Origin: Streptomyces sp. ISL-36
Lineage (GTDB): Bacteria > Actinomycetota > Actinomycetes > Streptomycetales > Streptomycetaceae
NCBI RefSeq assembly: GCF_018614205.1
Contig: NZ_JAGGOS010000021.1
Span: 1-64,000 of the forward strand
Reading direction: 5' to 3'
DNA: 64,000 nucleotides
Of the stretch, positions 43,634 through 53,744 are shown one piece after another (the first letter of the stretch is position 1; the number at the start of each line of letters is the position of its first letter). Position numbers and translations under genes: made by a program. The notes below the pieces were generated by a model. It was not told where the DNA came from and did not search any database. It saw only the letters and a program-made list of their open reading frames with translations.

Positions 43634-45946
43634 TTACGGGGCCGGGTTGACCACGCTGATCGTCAGGTCGTCACCCGCGTCGCCGGTCACGGTGACCTTC
43701 ACGCCGTGGCCGGCGACCTTGACGCTGGCCTGGGGTGCCGCCGGGCTGTAGTACGCGTTCGGGTCGGTGTCGTCGAAGACCGGGATGCCGGCCGCCGACG
43801 GGGCGCACGCCGCCTTCGTGACCACCGTCTGGCTGCCGCCCTTGCCCGACAGCACCTCCTTGTGGAGGCAGGTCGCGTCCGTCGGCTCCAGGCCGAACGT
43901 CGCGTCGAAGGGCTGGCGGCGGTTGCTCGGGGCGGTGCCGTCGTCGTACGTGAACGGCGCCGGGCGGGCGTCGACCGCCATGGCCTGGCCACCGCCCGGG
44001 TGGGCGCTGACGTTGTTGTCGTCGTAGGAGCGGTCCACGTACCAGACCAGCATGCCGTTCTGGTAGCGGAAGAACTCCACCCAGTCCGGCGCCGTGACGC
44101 CCTTGCTGAACTGGTACGGGCCCTCCGCCAGGAGCGCGTCGCTGCCGACGTACTCGCGGTTCTCCACCAGGTAGTAGCGCGGGTAGGTGGCCGTCTCCGT
44201 GCCGGTCGAGATCTTCCACCGGCCGTCGGCGCTCCAGCCGCCGGCGCCCTGCTCGACGTCGTCCGTCAGCAGGGTCGTGCCGCCGGACGTGAGCGTGATG
44301 TCGTCCAGGAAGGCGCCGGTGAAGTGCACACCGCCGTCGGTCTGGTAGCGGAAGCGGAAGAGCGAGGACTTGCCCGCCGCGTCGTACGAGTAGCGCAGCG
44401 TCGTCCACTTGCCGGCGGAGGAGCCGTCGACCGCCGCGCCCGCGCGCAGCCAGTTCGCCCCGCCGTCGAGGGAGTACTCGGCGAAGAGGTAGTCGAAGTC
44501 GGCCTCGATCTCGTACCAGGCGCTCGCCTTGACGGTGACGCGCGAGGTGGCCGGTACGGAGCGGGTGAGGGACTGGTTCAGGCCGTCGGCCGAGCCGGTC
44601 CACCAGGCGTGGCTGCCGGACGGCGGCGTCGCGTAGGAGGTGCTGCTCGTCTTGTCCGGGAGCGCGACGCGTACGGCCTGGTCCTTGCCGGTGACCTGGA
44701 GCTGGGCCGGGTTGAGGGTGAAGGTCCCCGAGGTGCCGAGTTCGGCGGTGGAGTGGTCCAGCCAGCCGAGGAACAGCTTCTCCTCGGCGCCCATCAGGCC
44801 GGGGTGGGTGCCGATGCCGGCGTTCGCCGCGGCGCCGTGGCCGAGCCAGGAGCCGGAGCTCATCAGGGTCCAGAAGGCGGTGGAGTTCTCGCCGCCGTCG
44901 GTGTCGTAGTAGTCCGGGAGGCCGAGGTCGTGGCCGAACTCGTGGCAGAAGACGCCGAGGCCGCCGTTCTCGCCCTCGGTGGTGTAGTCGCCGAACCAGT
45001 ACTTCGACTGGCCGATCCGGGCGCCGCCCGCCTTGTTCTGCGTACCGGACACGTCCGGGCCGGTCAGGCCGTAGTCGTCGCCGTTGACGTACCAGCGGTG
45101 GGACCAGATGGCGTCCTCGCCCTGGGCGCCGCCGCCGGCGTCCTCGCCCATGCCGGCGTGGACGGCCTGGAAGTGGTCGATGTAGCCGTCGGCCTCGTCG
45201 AAGTTCCCGTCGTGGTCCCAGTCGTTGCGGTCCCAGACGTCGAACTGGGCGAGATACGCGTCGATCTCGGCAGGGGTCTTGCCGGCCGCGATCTGGGCGT
45301 TCCACCAGGCGTCACCGGTGTCCTGGACGAAGGCCCACGAGCCGCCGTTGTCCTCGACGGCGTTGTCGCCGTAGAAGGAGGCGTTGTAGGGGACCTTGAC
45401 CCAGTCCTCGACGGTGTTGGTGACCGAGTAGCGGCCGTTCGAGAGCTTCTCGTAGTACGTCTTCATCGACTCGCCGGAGCCGTTGAAGAGGTTCTCGTAG
45501 TACGCCTTGTCGAAGTCGGCCGTCCAGGCGTTGGAGTTGTCCACGCTCCGGTCCGGCTCGGCTATCCGGTTGTGCAGGGGGCCGGGGGTGGAGCCGTACC
45601 GGCCGGCGCTCTGCTCGCCGAACTCGGAGAGGATGGTGAGGATCTTCTCCTGGCGGACGGTCGTGTCGGTCTCGGTCTCCACGAACTTGCCGGGCGCGAC
45701 CTCGACGACGCCGCGGGCGTTCGCCTCGACCTTCCCCTTGGCGATCTTGTCGATCGCCTGCTTGCGCAGCTCGGTGCGCTGCTTCGTGAGCGGTCCGGGA
45801 CGGTTGTCGGGCCGGGCCGCGGTGGCGGCCTTGGGGGTGTCCGACGGAGAGTCCTGGGCCTCCTGCGCGGCGGCGGGCTGGAGTCCCGCGGCGAGGAGGG
45901 CGGTGAGCGCCGACCCTAGGGTCATGCCCACGACAAATCTCTTCAC
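43634..45946 (-). CDS. secreted immune-inhibitor-A-type M6 metalloprotease
   Basis: A 770-residue exported protease. Signal peptide at 1-27, propeptide to about 120, zinc site HEFGHDLGLPD (His335, Glu336, His339), and a C-terminal carbohydrate-binding-like domain with WYEIEADFDYLFAEYS. The family digests host or matrix proteins in other bacteria; in Streptomyces it is most likely a general exoprotease. GTG start with GAAGGGATC. It converges on otsB. Confidence 0.9.
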   Translation of the reverse strand: MKRFVVGMTLGSALTALLAAGLQPAAAQEAQDSPSDTPKAATAARPDNRPGPLTKQRTELRKQAIDKIAKGKVEANARGVVEVAPGKFVETETDTTVRQEKILTILSEFGEQSAGRYGSTPGPLHNRIAEPDRSVDNSNAWTADFDKAYYENLFNGSGESMKTYYEKLSNGRYSVTNTVEDWVKVPYNASFYGDNAVEDNGGSWAFVQDTGDAWWNAQIAAGKTPAEIDAYLAQFDVWDRNDWDHDGNFDEADGYIDHFQAVHAGMGEDAGGGAQGEDAIWSHRWYVNGDDYGLTGPDVSGTQNKAGGARIGQSKYWFGDYTTEGENGGLGVFCHEFGHDLGLPDYYDTDGGENSTAFWTLMSSGSWLGHGAAANAGIGTHPGLMGAEEKLFLGWLDHSTAELGTSGTFTLNPAQLQVTGKDQAVRVALPDKTSSTSYATPPSGSHAWWTGSADGLNQSLTRSVPATSRVTVKASAWYEIEADFDYLFAEYSLDGGANWLRAGAAVDGSSAGKWTTLRYSYDAAGKSSLFRFRYQTDGGVHFTGAFLDDITLTSGGTTLLTDDVEQGAGGWSADGRWKISTGTETATYPRYYLVENREYVGSDALLAEGPYQFSKGVTAPDWVEFFRYQNGMLVWYVDRSYDDNNVSAHPGGGQAMAVDARPAPFTYDDGTAPSNRRQPFDATFGLEPTDATCLHKEVLSGKGGSQTVVTKAACAPSAAGIPVFDDTDPNAYYSPAAPQASVKVAGHGVKVTVTGDAGDDLTISVVNPAP

Positions 45947-46248
45947 GTGCGATCCCTTCGCATGCGGTGGTTCGCATGGTTGGCGTGTTCCGTTTGTCGC
46001 TCGGGGTCGCCCCGGGCGCGCAAGGCCCGGGGGACGGATCGCCTGGGGGAACGATCAGCGCAGAGTCTGACACGGAAGGAGTCGCGGAGAGGAGGGGTCG
46101 AAACCGCAAAATCGCCGCCGGTCGGGCGCCGGGACGCGGGGGCGAGGGCGCTGGGGGCCGGACGCGGGGGCGCTGGGCCCCGGACGGGGTGGGGGCCGGG
46201 CGCGGTGGGCGCTGGGGCCGGGCGCGCCGCGCGGGCGTCGTCGCCGGC
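45947..46248. other. 302-nt gap between M6 protease and otsA
   Basis: Contains imperfect GC-rich repeats of 'gggcgctgggcc/gccggacgcggggg' (about 46135-46230). No gene is seen. The M6 protease promoter must lie near 45947-46060. Confidence 0.55.
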
Positions 46249-47700
46249 TCAGTCGGCGGGCTCCCGCAGCGCTTCCAGCTGCTGCAGGAACCACCGCTGC
46301 GGCGGCAGAGCGGTCGCCGTGGCCGCGAGGTGCTTCGTGCGCTCGGCACGCTCGCTCGCCGGCATCGTCAACGCCTGGTGCAGGGCCCGCGCCGTCTCGG
46401 ACACGTCGTACGGGTTGACCGTCAGTGCGTGCTCCCGCAGTTCGCGGTACGCACCGGCCCCCGTCGAGAGCACCAGCACGCACCCCGCCTCCGAGACCAC
46501 CGGGATCTCCTTGGCCACCAGGTTCATCCCGTCCCGCACCGGGTTGATCAGCGCCACGTCCGCCATGCGGTAGGCCGCGAGCGAGCGCGTGAAGTCGTCT
46601 TTCACCGAGAGCAGGACCGGCTGCCAGTCCTCCGTGCCGAACTCGGTGTTGATCTCCTCCGCCAGCTCCGCCACCGACGCCGTGTACGCGCGGTACACCG
46701 CCAGGTCCTGACGGGACGGATACGCCGAGGCCAGATGGACCACCCGGCCGCGCCACTCCGGCCGCTCGCGCAGCAGCTCACGGTAGGCGAGCAGGCCGCG
46801 CAGCACGTTCTTCGACAGCTCCGTACGGTCCACCCGGACGATCGTCTTCCGGTCGCCGACCTCCGCCCGCAGCGCCGCCAGCCGGTCGTCCACCTCCGGC
46901 CGGTGCGCCAGCGACCGCAGCTCCTCCCCGTCCACGCCCAGCCCGTACACCCGCACCCGGGTACCGCGCCGTGGACCGCCCCCCTTGCGGTGGTGCACTC
47001 CGCGCCACGGATCACCGCTCGGCGAGAAGCCCTCCGCCACCCCCTCGGCGCTGTCGATGTACGCACCGCCGATGAACGTCGACGCCCACTCCCAGGTGTG
47101 GAAACCGAGCTCGTCCGCGCCGAGCATCCCCCACAGCAGCTCCTCGCGGATGTCCTCCGGCAGCATCCGCAGATACTCCGAGGACGCCCACGGCGTATGG
47201 GTGAAGTGGGCGATCCGCAGGTCCGGCCGCAGCTCCCGCAGCTGACCCGGCACCAGCGCCAGGTGATAGTCCTGCACCAGCACCTCGGCGCCCTCGGCCG
47301 CCTGCTCCGCCAGCGCCTCGGCGAAAGCCCGGTTGTAGCTCCGGTACGACTCCCAGCGGCGCCGGAACTCCGCGTCGAAGACCGGCTCACGCGGCACGTC
47401 GTACAGGTGGTGGTGCAGGAACCACAGCACCGAGTTCGCGATGCCGTTGTACGCGTCGTCGTAGACCGCCGGGTCGAGGGCCAGCATCCGGACGCCGGGC
47501 TCGGAGACACCCCGGCGCACCGCCTCCCGGTCCCCGGCCGACAGCGCCGCGCAGACCCAGAGCGCCTCGGGCTGCTCGGCGAGGGCGGCGGACAGCCCGG
47601 AGACGAGGCCGCCCCCGCCGCGCCGGGCACCGAGGGTGCCGTCGTCGGCGAGGGTGTAGGAGAGCGGGCCCCGATTGGAAGCAACGAGCACAGAAGCCAT
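46249..47700 (-). CDS. otsA: trehalose-6-phosphate synthase (GT20)
   Basis: A 483-residue glycosyltransferase: ASVLVASNRGPLSY, VQDYHLALVPGQLR, HTPWASSEYLR, and the NDP-glucose site NPVRDGMNLVAKE with E370-type pattern. It joins NDP-glucose and glucose-6-P. ATG 47700. With otsB and gpgS it forms a compatible-solute and glucose-derivative cluster. Confidence 0.92.
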   Translation of the reverse strand: MASVLVASNRGPLSYTLADDGTLGARRGGGGLVSGLSAALAEQPEALWVCAALSAGDREAVRRGVSEPGVRMLALDPAVYDDAYNGIANSVLWFLHHHLYDVPREPVFDAEFRRRWESYRSYNRAFAEALAEQAAEGAEVLVQDYHLALVPGQLRELRPDLRIAHFTHTPWASSEYLRMLPEDIREELLWGMLGADELGFHTWEWASTFIGGAYIDSAEGVAEGFSPSGDPWRGVHHRKGGGPRRGTRVRVYGLGVDGEELRSLAHRPEVDDRLAALRAEVGDRKTIVRVDRTELSKNVLRGLLAYRELLRERPEWRGRVVHLASAYPSRQDLAVYRAYTASVAELAEEINTEFGTEDWQPVLLSVKDDFTRSLAAYRMADVALINPVRDGMNLVAKEIPVVSEAGCVLVLSTGAGAYRELREHALTVNPYDVSETARALHQALTMPASERAERTKHLAATATALPPQRWFLQQLEALREPAD

Positions 47701-47749
47701 GTGGCGAACCTAGCCCGTCCCGTAAACGCTCAAACGTACGTATACGACT

Positions 47750-47810
47750 GTGGCGAATCCACGCCTCACCGATCGCGGACGAGTGGCGAATCCACGCCTC
47801 ACAGATCGCG
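47750..47810. repeat. 28-nt direct repeat
   Basis: gtggcgaatccacgcctcac-(c/a)-gatcgcg occurs at 47750-47777 and 47783-47810 (33-nt period, one mismatch), ending over the tail of the next gene. Confidence 0.8.
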
Positions 47811-48158
47811 TCGGCCGCGCAGCGCCGCCTTCGCCACGACGCCCGTCGCCGCCAGCGCCAGCGCGAGCCCGCCGAGCAGCCACAGCCGCTCAGCGGCGGA
47901 ACCGGTCTTGGCCATCGAGCCCCCGGGCCCGGGCCGGGCCGGGCCCGGCTTCGCCTCCCGCGGGCTCGCCGTCCCGGTGGTCTCCCGGTCCGGCACCGGT
48001 ACGGAGAAGGCCGGCGCGGACGCCACGGAGGTGTCGTACCGCGCCCCGAAGGGCTCGACCACCTCCGCGGCGGCCGGACCGCCCACCGCGAGGAAGAGCG
48101 CGCCGACGGCGAGGCCGAGGGCCGCCAGGAGGGATCCCATCCGATTCATCAACCGCAT
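47799..48158 (-). CDS. small cell-wall-anchored (LAXTG-like) protein
   Basis: A 119-residue protein: signal peptide (LLAALGLAVGALFLAVGG), a 40-residue Pro-rich mature part, then a sorting-like motif SMAKTGS, a hydrophobic segment LWLLGGLALALAATGVVA and a basic RGRR tail. Streptomyces sortase E recognises LAXTG; here the first residue is M, so the match is imperfect. ATG 48158; ATG 48149 possible. The long frame extending to 48821 is a shadow of gpgS. Confidence 0.65.
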   Translation of the reverse strand: MRLMNRMGSLLAALGLAVGALFLAVGGPAAAEVVEPFGARYDTSVASAPAFSVPVPDRETTGTASPREAKPGPARPGPGGSMAKTGSAAERLWLLGGLALALAATGVVAKAALRGRRDL

Positions 48159-48196
48159 ACAACGGAAATGTAGGCAAAACGCATCATCATGCCGGG

Positions 48197-49162
48197 TTAC
48201 GCCACGCGGCGGTGCGCGTACTCCACGATGTCGGCCATCGGCGGCCGCTCCTCCGTGTCCACGGCGTACGTCCGGGGCGTGAACCCCTTCCCGCCGTCGG
48301 TCTCGTCCCGTTCGAACTGCGTCAGCCAGGGCCGCACCAGATGGCCGCGCGAGAGCCGCAGCTGCGCCGTCCGGTAGATCGCCGCCGCCATCCGGCCCAG
48401 CGCCTGCCCGTCCTGGTGACGGTGCTTGCGGACCCCGACGTCGACCTGCGCGAGCGCGTCGAGACCGACCGTGTGCAGCGCGTCGACGAGCAGCCCCAGC
48501 TCCACTCCGTAACCGACCGGGAAGGGCAGCCGTTCGAGCAGCGAGCGGCGCGCCGCGTACTCGCCGCCCAGCGGCTGCACGAAGCCGGCCAGCTGCGGCC
48601 AGTGCAGATTGAGCAGCGGCCGGGCCACCAGCTCGGTCACACGCCCGCCCTGACCTGGGGCGTCGCCCAGCGGGCGGTCGTACATCGCCTTGACGAAGTC
48701 GACGTCCGGATCGGTGAGGAGCGGGCCGACGATGCCGGAGACGAAGTCCGCGGAGAAGTCCCGCAGGTCGGCGTCGACGAAGCACACGATGTCCCCGTGC
48801 GTCACCATCAGTGACCGCCACAGGACCTCGCCCTTGCCGGGCACGGCCGGAAGCCGCGGGAGTATCGCGTCCCGCGCCACGACGCGGGCGCCGGCCGCCG
48901 CGGCGACCTCGGCCGTACGGTCGGTGGAACCGGAGTCGATCACCACCAGCTCGTCCACGAGCGGGGTCGCCTCGGACATCAGCTCACGCCGGATCACCGA
49001 GACGATGTCGCCGACCGTCGCCTCCTCGTTCAACGCGGGCAGCACGACGCTGACCGTCGCCCCCCGCTTGGCGGTGAGCAGCTGCTCCATCGGTCGATCG
49101 GCCACGGACCAGGACCGCCGGGCCAGCCAGCGCTCCACTTCCTCCAGCAACGTGATCTCCAT
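48197..49162 (-). CDS. gpgS: glucosyl-3-phosphoglycerate synthase-like glycosyltransferase
   Basis: A 321-residue GT81/GT2-type enzyme. SVVLPALNEEATVGDIV, VIDSGSTDRTAEVA, CFVDADLRDF and YGVELGLLVDALH are the GpgS motifs. In actinobacteria this makes glucosyl-3-phosphoglycerate, precursor of glucosylglycerate or methylglucose lipopolysaccharide. It is next to otsA, which is a common pairing. ATG 49162. Confidence 0.87.
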   Translation of the reverse strand: MEITLLEEVERWLARRSWSVADRPMEQLLTAKRGATVSVVLPALNEEATVGDIVSVIRRELMSEATPLVDELVVIDSGSTDRTAEVAAAAGARVVARDAILPRLPAVPGKGEVLWRSLMVTHGDIVCFVDADLRDFSADFVSGIVGPLLTDPDVDFVKAMYDRPLGDAPGQGGRVTELVARPLLNLHWPQLAGFVQPLGGEYAARRSLLERLPFPVGYGVELGLLVDALHTVGLDALAQVDVGVRKHRHQDGQALGRMAAAIYRTAQLRLSRGHLVRPWLTQFERDETDGGKGFTPRTYAVDTEERPPMADIVEYAHRRVA

Positions 49163-49286
49163 CTCGCGGTTCGGACGACCATCTCAACCGTCCAGGCCTT
49201 CGGTTACAGTCTTGAACAACGCGGATGCCCGATGCATGTCGGGGTGCCGCCCGCGTCCGACAACCGCTTCACACAATCGAATACCG

Positions 49287-49424
49287 CTCATCCAGAGGGG
49301 CAGAGGGAAACGGCCCGTTGAAGCCCCGGCAACCCTCCAGTCGGTTCTCGTCCTCCAGCTAGGTCCCCGGCTAGGGAAGGTGCCAAATCCGTCTCATGGC
49401 GAAATTCGCCATGGGAAAGATGAG
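49287..49424 (+). ncRNA. SAM riboswitch upstream of thrC
   Basis: P1 pairs ctcatc (49287-49292) with gatgag (49419-49424). The conserved core ccagagg...cagaggga, ggcccgttgaagccccggcaacc, and ggtgccaaatcc (49378-49389) matches the SAM-I type consensus. A P4-like hairpin catggcga/tcgccatg lies at 49395-49414. The 3' P1 strand abuts the GAGGAGAAAGG ribosome region, so control is probably at translation. Confidence 0.9.
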
Positions 49425-49443
49425 GAGAAAGGGCCTCGCCTCC

Positions 49444-50742
49444 ATGGCTGTACAGACTGTCGCAAACACCCAGAACCCCAAGGAATCGGTCGACCTCGGT
49501 CCCGCGTCCGGGCTCTCCTGTCGCGAATGCGGTGAAGTCTTCCCGCTCGGTCCGATCTTCGCCTGCGAGCTCTGCTTCGGCCCGCTCGAAGTGGCCTACG
49601 ACCTGCCCACCGGCGACCCCGAGGCGCTGCGCAAGCAGATCGAGGCCGGCCCCGCCAACATCTGGCGCTACGCCCCGCTGCTGCCCGTCCCCGCCGACGT
49701 GGCCGAGAAGCCGAACCTGAACCCGGGCTGGACCAAGCTCGTCCAGGCCGACAACCTCGCCCGTGAGCTCGGCGTCGAGGCGGGCAAGCTCTTCGTCAAG
49801 GACGACTCCGGCAACCCGACGCACTCCTTCAAGGACCGCGTCGTCGCCCAGGCCCTCGAAGCCGCCCGCGCCTTCGGCTTCACCACCCTGTCCTGCTCCT
49901 CCACCGGCAACCTGGCCGGCGCCGTCGGCGCCGCCGCCGCCCGTGCCGGCTTCCGCTCCTGCGTGTTCATCCCGCACGACCTGGAGCAGGGCAAGGTCGT
50001 CATGGCCGCCGTCTACGGCGGCGAGCTCGTCGGTATCGAGGGCAACTACGACGACGTCAACCGCTTCTGCTCGGAGCTCATCGGCGACCCGCTCGGCGAG
50101 GGCTGGGGCTTCGTCAACGTCAACCTGCGGCCGTACTACGGCGAGGGCTCCAAGACGCTCGCCTACGAGATCTGCGAGCAGCTCGGCTGGGTCATCCCCG
50201 ACCAGCTCGTGATCCCGATCGCCTCCGGCTCCCAGCTCACCAAGATCGACAAGGGCCTGCAGGAGCTCATCAAGCTGGGCCTCGTCGAGGACAAGCCGTA
50301 CAAGATCTTCGGCGCCCAGGCCGAGGGCTGCTCCCCGGTGTCGGCCGCCTTCAAGGCCGGCCACGACGTCGTACGGCCCCAGAAGCCGAACACCATCGCC
50401 AAGTCGCTGGCCATCGGCAACCCGGCCGACGGACCGTACGTCCTGGACATCGCGCGGCGGACCGGCGGAGCCGTGGAGGACGTGAACGACGAGCAGGTCG
50501 TCGAGGCGATCAAGATCCTCGCCCGTACCGAGGGCATCTTCGCCGAGACGGCGGGCGGTGTGACCGTCGGCGTGACGAAGAAGCTGATCGAGGCCGGTCT
50601 CATCGACCCGAGCCTGACCACGGTCGTGCTCAACACGGGCGACGGTCTCAAGACCCTGGACGCGGTGGCCGAGACCTCGCAGGCCACCGCCACCATCCGC
50701 CCGAGCCTGGACGCGTTCCGCGACGCCGGCCTGGCCAACTGA
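49444..50742 (+). CDS. thrC: threonine-synthase-family PLP enzyme with N-terminal zinc ribbon
   Basis: A 432-residue fold-type-II PLP enzyme. The N-terminal zinc ribbon has C26/C29 and C41/C44 (SCRECGEVF, ACELCFG). The PLP Lys130 is in SFKDRV, with SSTGNLAGAVGA phosphate site. ATG 49444 is chosen; a longer frame from 49396 runs inside the riboswitch. The threonine-synthase reaction converts O-phosphohomoserine to threonine, but SAM control and the adjacent CysO-like gene suggest that sulfur may be the real context (see findings). Annotated by family, not by substrate. Confidence 0.8.
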   Translation: MAVQTVANTQNPKESVDLGPASGLSCRECGEVFPLGPIFACELCFGPLEVAYDLPTGDPEALRKQIEAGPANIWRYAPLLPVPADVAEKPNLNPGWTKLVQADNLARELGVEAGKLFVKDDSGNPTHSFKDRVVAQALEAARAFGFTTLSCSSTGNLAGAVGAAAARAGFRSCVFIPHDLEQGKVVMAAVYGGELVGIEGNYDDVNRFCSELIGDPLGEGWGFVNVNLRPYYGEGSKTLAYEICEQLGWVIPDQLVIPIASGSQLTKIDKGLQELIKLGLVEDKPYKIFGAQAEGCSPVSAAFKAGHDVVRPQKPNTIAKSLAIGNPADGPYVLDIARRTGGAVEDVNDEQVVEAIKILARTEGIFAETAGGVTVGVTKKLIEAGLIDPSLTTVVLNTGDGLKTLDAVAETSQATATIRPSLDAFRDAGLAN

Positions 50743-50771
50743 CCACCCCCGTCACGGAAGGCAGCACCACC

Positions 50772-51050
50772 ATGAGCGTCAAGGTCCGCATCCCCACCAT
50801 CCTCCGTACCTACACGGGCGGCCAGGCCGAGGTCGCCGCCGAGGGCGCGACCCTCTCGGAGGTCATCGCCGACCTGGAGAAGAACCACACGGGCATCGCG
50901 GCCCGCGTCCTGGACGACCAGGGCAAGCTGCGCCGCTTCGTGAACGTGTACGTCAACGACGACGACGTCCGCTTCGAGCAGGGCCTGGAGACGGCGACGC
51001 CGGACGGTGCGGGCGTCTCGATCATCCCCGCGGTCGCCGGCGGCTGCTGA
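50772..51050 (+). CDS. CysO/MoaD-type sulfur carrier protein
   Basis: A 92-residue beta-grasp protein, starting MSVKVRIPTILRTYTGGQAE and ending AVAGGC. From memory it is strikingly like M. tuberculosis CysO, which ends in the di-glycine that becomes a thiocarboxylate. Here an extra Cys follows GG, so trimming would be needed before activation. It starts 29 nt after thrC, so it is in the same SAM-controlled operon. Confidence 0.85.
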   Translation: MSVKVRIPTILRTYTGGQAEVAAEGATLSEVIADLEKNHTGIAARVLDDQGKLRRFVNVYVNDDDVRFEQGLETATPDGAGVSIIPAVAGGC

Positions 51051-51066
51051 GCACGAATCCTTATCG

Positions 51067-51105
51067 GAATTGCCCCCTCCGCTAGAGAAGCGGAGGGGGC
51101 AATTC
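51067..51105 (+). terminator. terminator after cysO-like gene
   Basis: A perfect 17-bp stem (gaattgccccctccgct / agcggagggggcaattc) with a 5-nt loop, 16 nt after the stop. Confidence 0.9.
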
Positions 51106-51436
51106 TGCATGGTTGAGCGCGGTAGAGTTGGGGAAGCCCCCTCCGCTGCTCATGCCAGACGCATATGAGAATGCGTCCGCGCGGGACAAGATGCAGTCAA
51201 AGTGTTCGAGTGTTGTGTACCTTCTGCGTACTTTGACGGGCCCGACTTGCCCCGGAACTCATGGAATCCTCCACAATTCGCCTTTCCGGCGTGCCCAGAA
51301 TTCTCGTCCGATTGACCTGTTGCAGAGGGCAGTTGGGCAGATACATTCAGCCGCGGTCGACGCGTTCCGGCGCAGGGTCTGACCCGGGTCCGCGAAGTGC
51401 GGTCCCGCGCAAGGGCCAGTAATAGGGGAGTTAGGC
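51106..51436. other. intergenic region / leader upstream of cold-shock gene
   Basis: Lower GC than the surroundings. An 89-residue frame (TTG start at 51113) has no family and no good ribosome site, so it is not called. The 3' third holds the likely csp promoter and an about 80-nt untranslated leader. Confidence 0.6.
51320..51347 (+). promoter_or_regulatory. putative sigma-HrdB promoter of the cold-shock gene
   Basis: -35 ttgcag (51320-51325), 16-nt spacer, -10 tacatt (51342-51347). The expected transcript start near 51354 gives an 80-nt leader. Confidence 0.5.
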
Positions 51437-51640
51437 ATGGCTCAGGGCACCGTCAAGTGGTTCAACGCGGAGAAGGGCTACGGCTTCATCGCGGTCGACG
51501 GTGGTGCGGATGTTTTCGTCCACTACAGCGCGATCCAGATGGACGGTTACCGCACCCTTGAAGAAGGTCAGCGAGTCGAGTTCGAGATCTCGCAGGGCCA
51601 GAAGGGTCCGCAGGCGGACATGGTCAAGCTCGCCGTCTGA
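51437..51640 (+). CDS. cold-shock domain protein
   Basis: A 67-residue CspA-family RNA/ssDNA-binding protein with RNP1 KGYGFI and RNP2 VFVHY. ATG 51437 follows GGGGAG. Acts as an RNA chaperone. A strong hairpin follows. Confidence 0.95.
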   Translation: MAQGTVKWFNAEKGYGFIAVDGGADVFVHYSAIQMDGYRTLEEGQRVEFEISQGQKGPQADMVKLAV

Positions 51641-51676
51641 GTACGGCGCGATCGGCCACCACGTACGCACTCACGC

Positions 51677-51714
51677 CGAGGGGTCCGCATCCTGACCAGG
51701 ATGCGGACCCCTCG
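51677..51714 (+). terminator. terminator after cold-shock gene
   Basis: A perfect 17-bp stem (cgaggggtccgcatcct / aggatgcggacccctcg) with a 4-nt loop. Confidence 0.92.
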
Positions 51715-51817
51715 TGCGTGTCCGCGCGGCCTCGACAGGACCGCCCGATCCCCGAGAGGCGCTTGCCCCCGCCCGTCGCCCGACCGCCACCCCTCATCGA
51801 CGTCCCTGCGGGACGGC

Positions 51818-51844
51818 CTTGCACTCTCCTGGGTCGAGTGCTAA
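51818..51844 (+). promoter_or_regulatory. CIRCE element 1 upstream of groEL2
   Basis: cttgcactc-N9-gagtgctaa: the left arm has two mismatches to TTAGCACTC; the right arm is perfect. Bound by HrcA in the heat-shock response. Confidence 0.7.
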
Positions 51845-51853
51845 TCATTGGCG

Positions 51854-53638
<1,785 letters not shown>

Positions 53639-53660
53639 TCCTTCGGGATCGGCTGTTCAC

Positions 53661-53695
53661 CGAGGGCGGCACCCCAGCTGGGGGTGCCGCCCTCG
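53661..53695 (+). terminator. terminator after groEL2
   Basis: A perfect 15-bp stem (cgagggcggcacccc / ggggtgccgccctcg) with a 5-nt loop, 22 nt after the stop. Confidence 0.92.
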
Positions 53696-53744
53696 GGCGT
53701 TCGGGGCGATGCTGGTGGGAGGACCCCTCACGGCGGGAGCGACC

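Noticed and set aside
47799-48821. Long minus-strand frame (340 residues) covering the wall protein and gpgS
   Set aside because: Its first two thirds are a frame-shadow of gpgS; only the last 119 codons form a sensible protein.
49396-49443. Upstream start for thrC giving 16 extra residues
   Set aside because: That start codon lies in the P4 hairpin of the SAM riboswitch; ATG 49444 follows the ribosome site and fits the family.
51113-51382. 89-residue frame before the cold-shock gene
   Set aside because: TTG start without a ribosome site, composition unlike proteins here, overlaps the promoter and leader.
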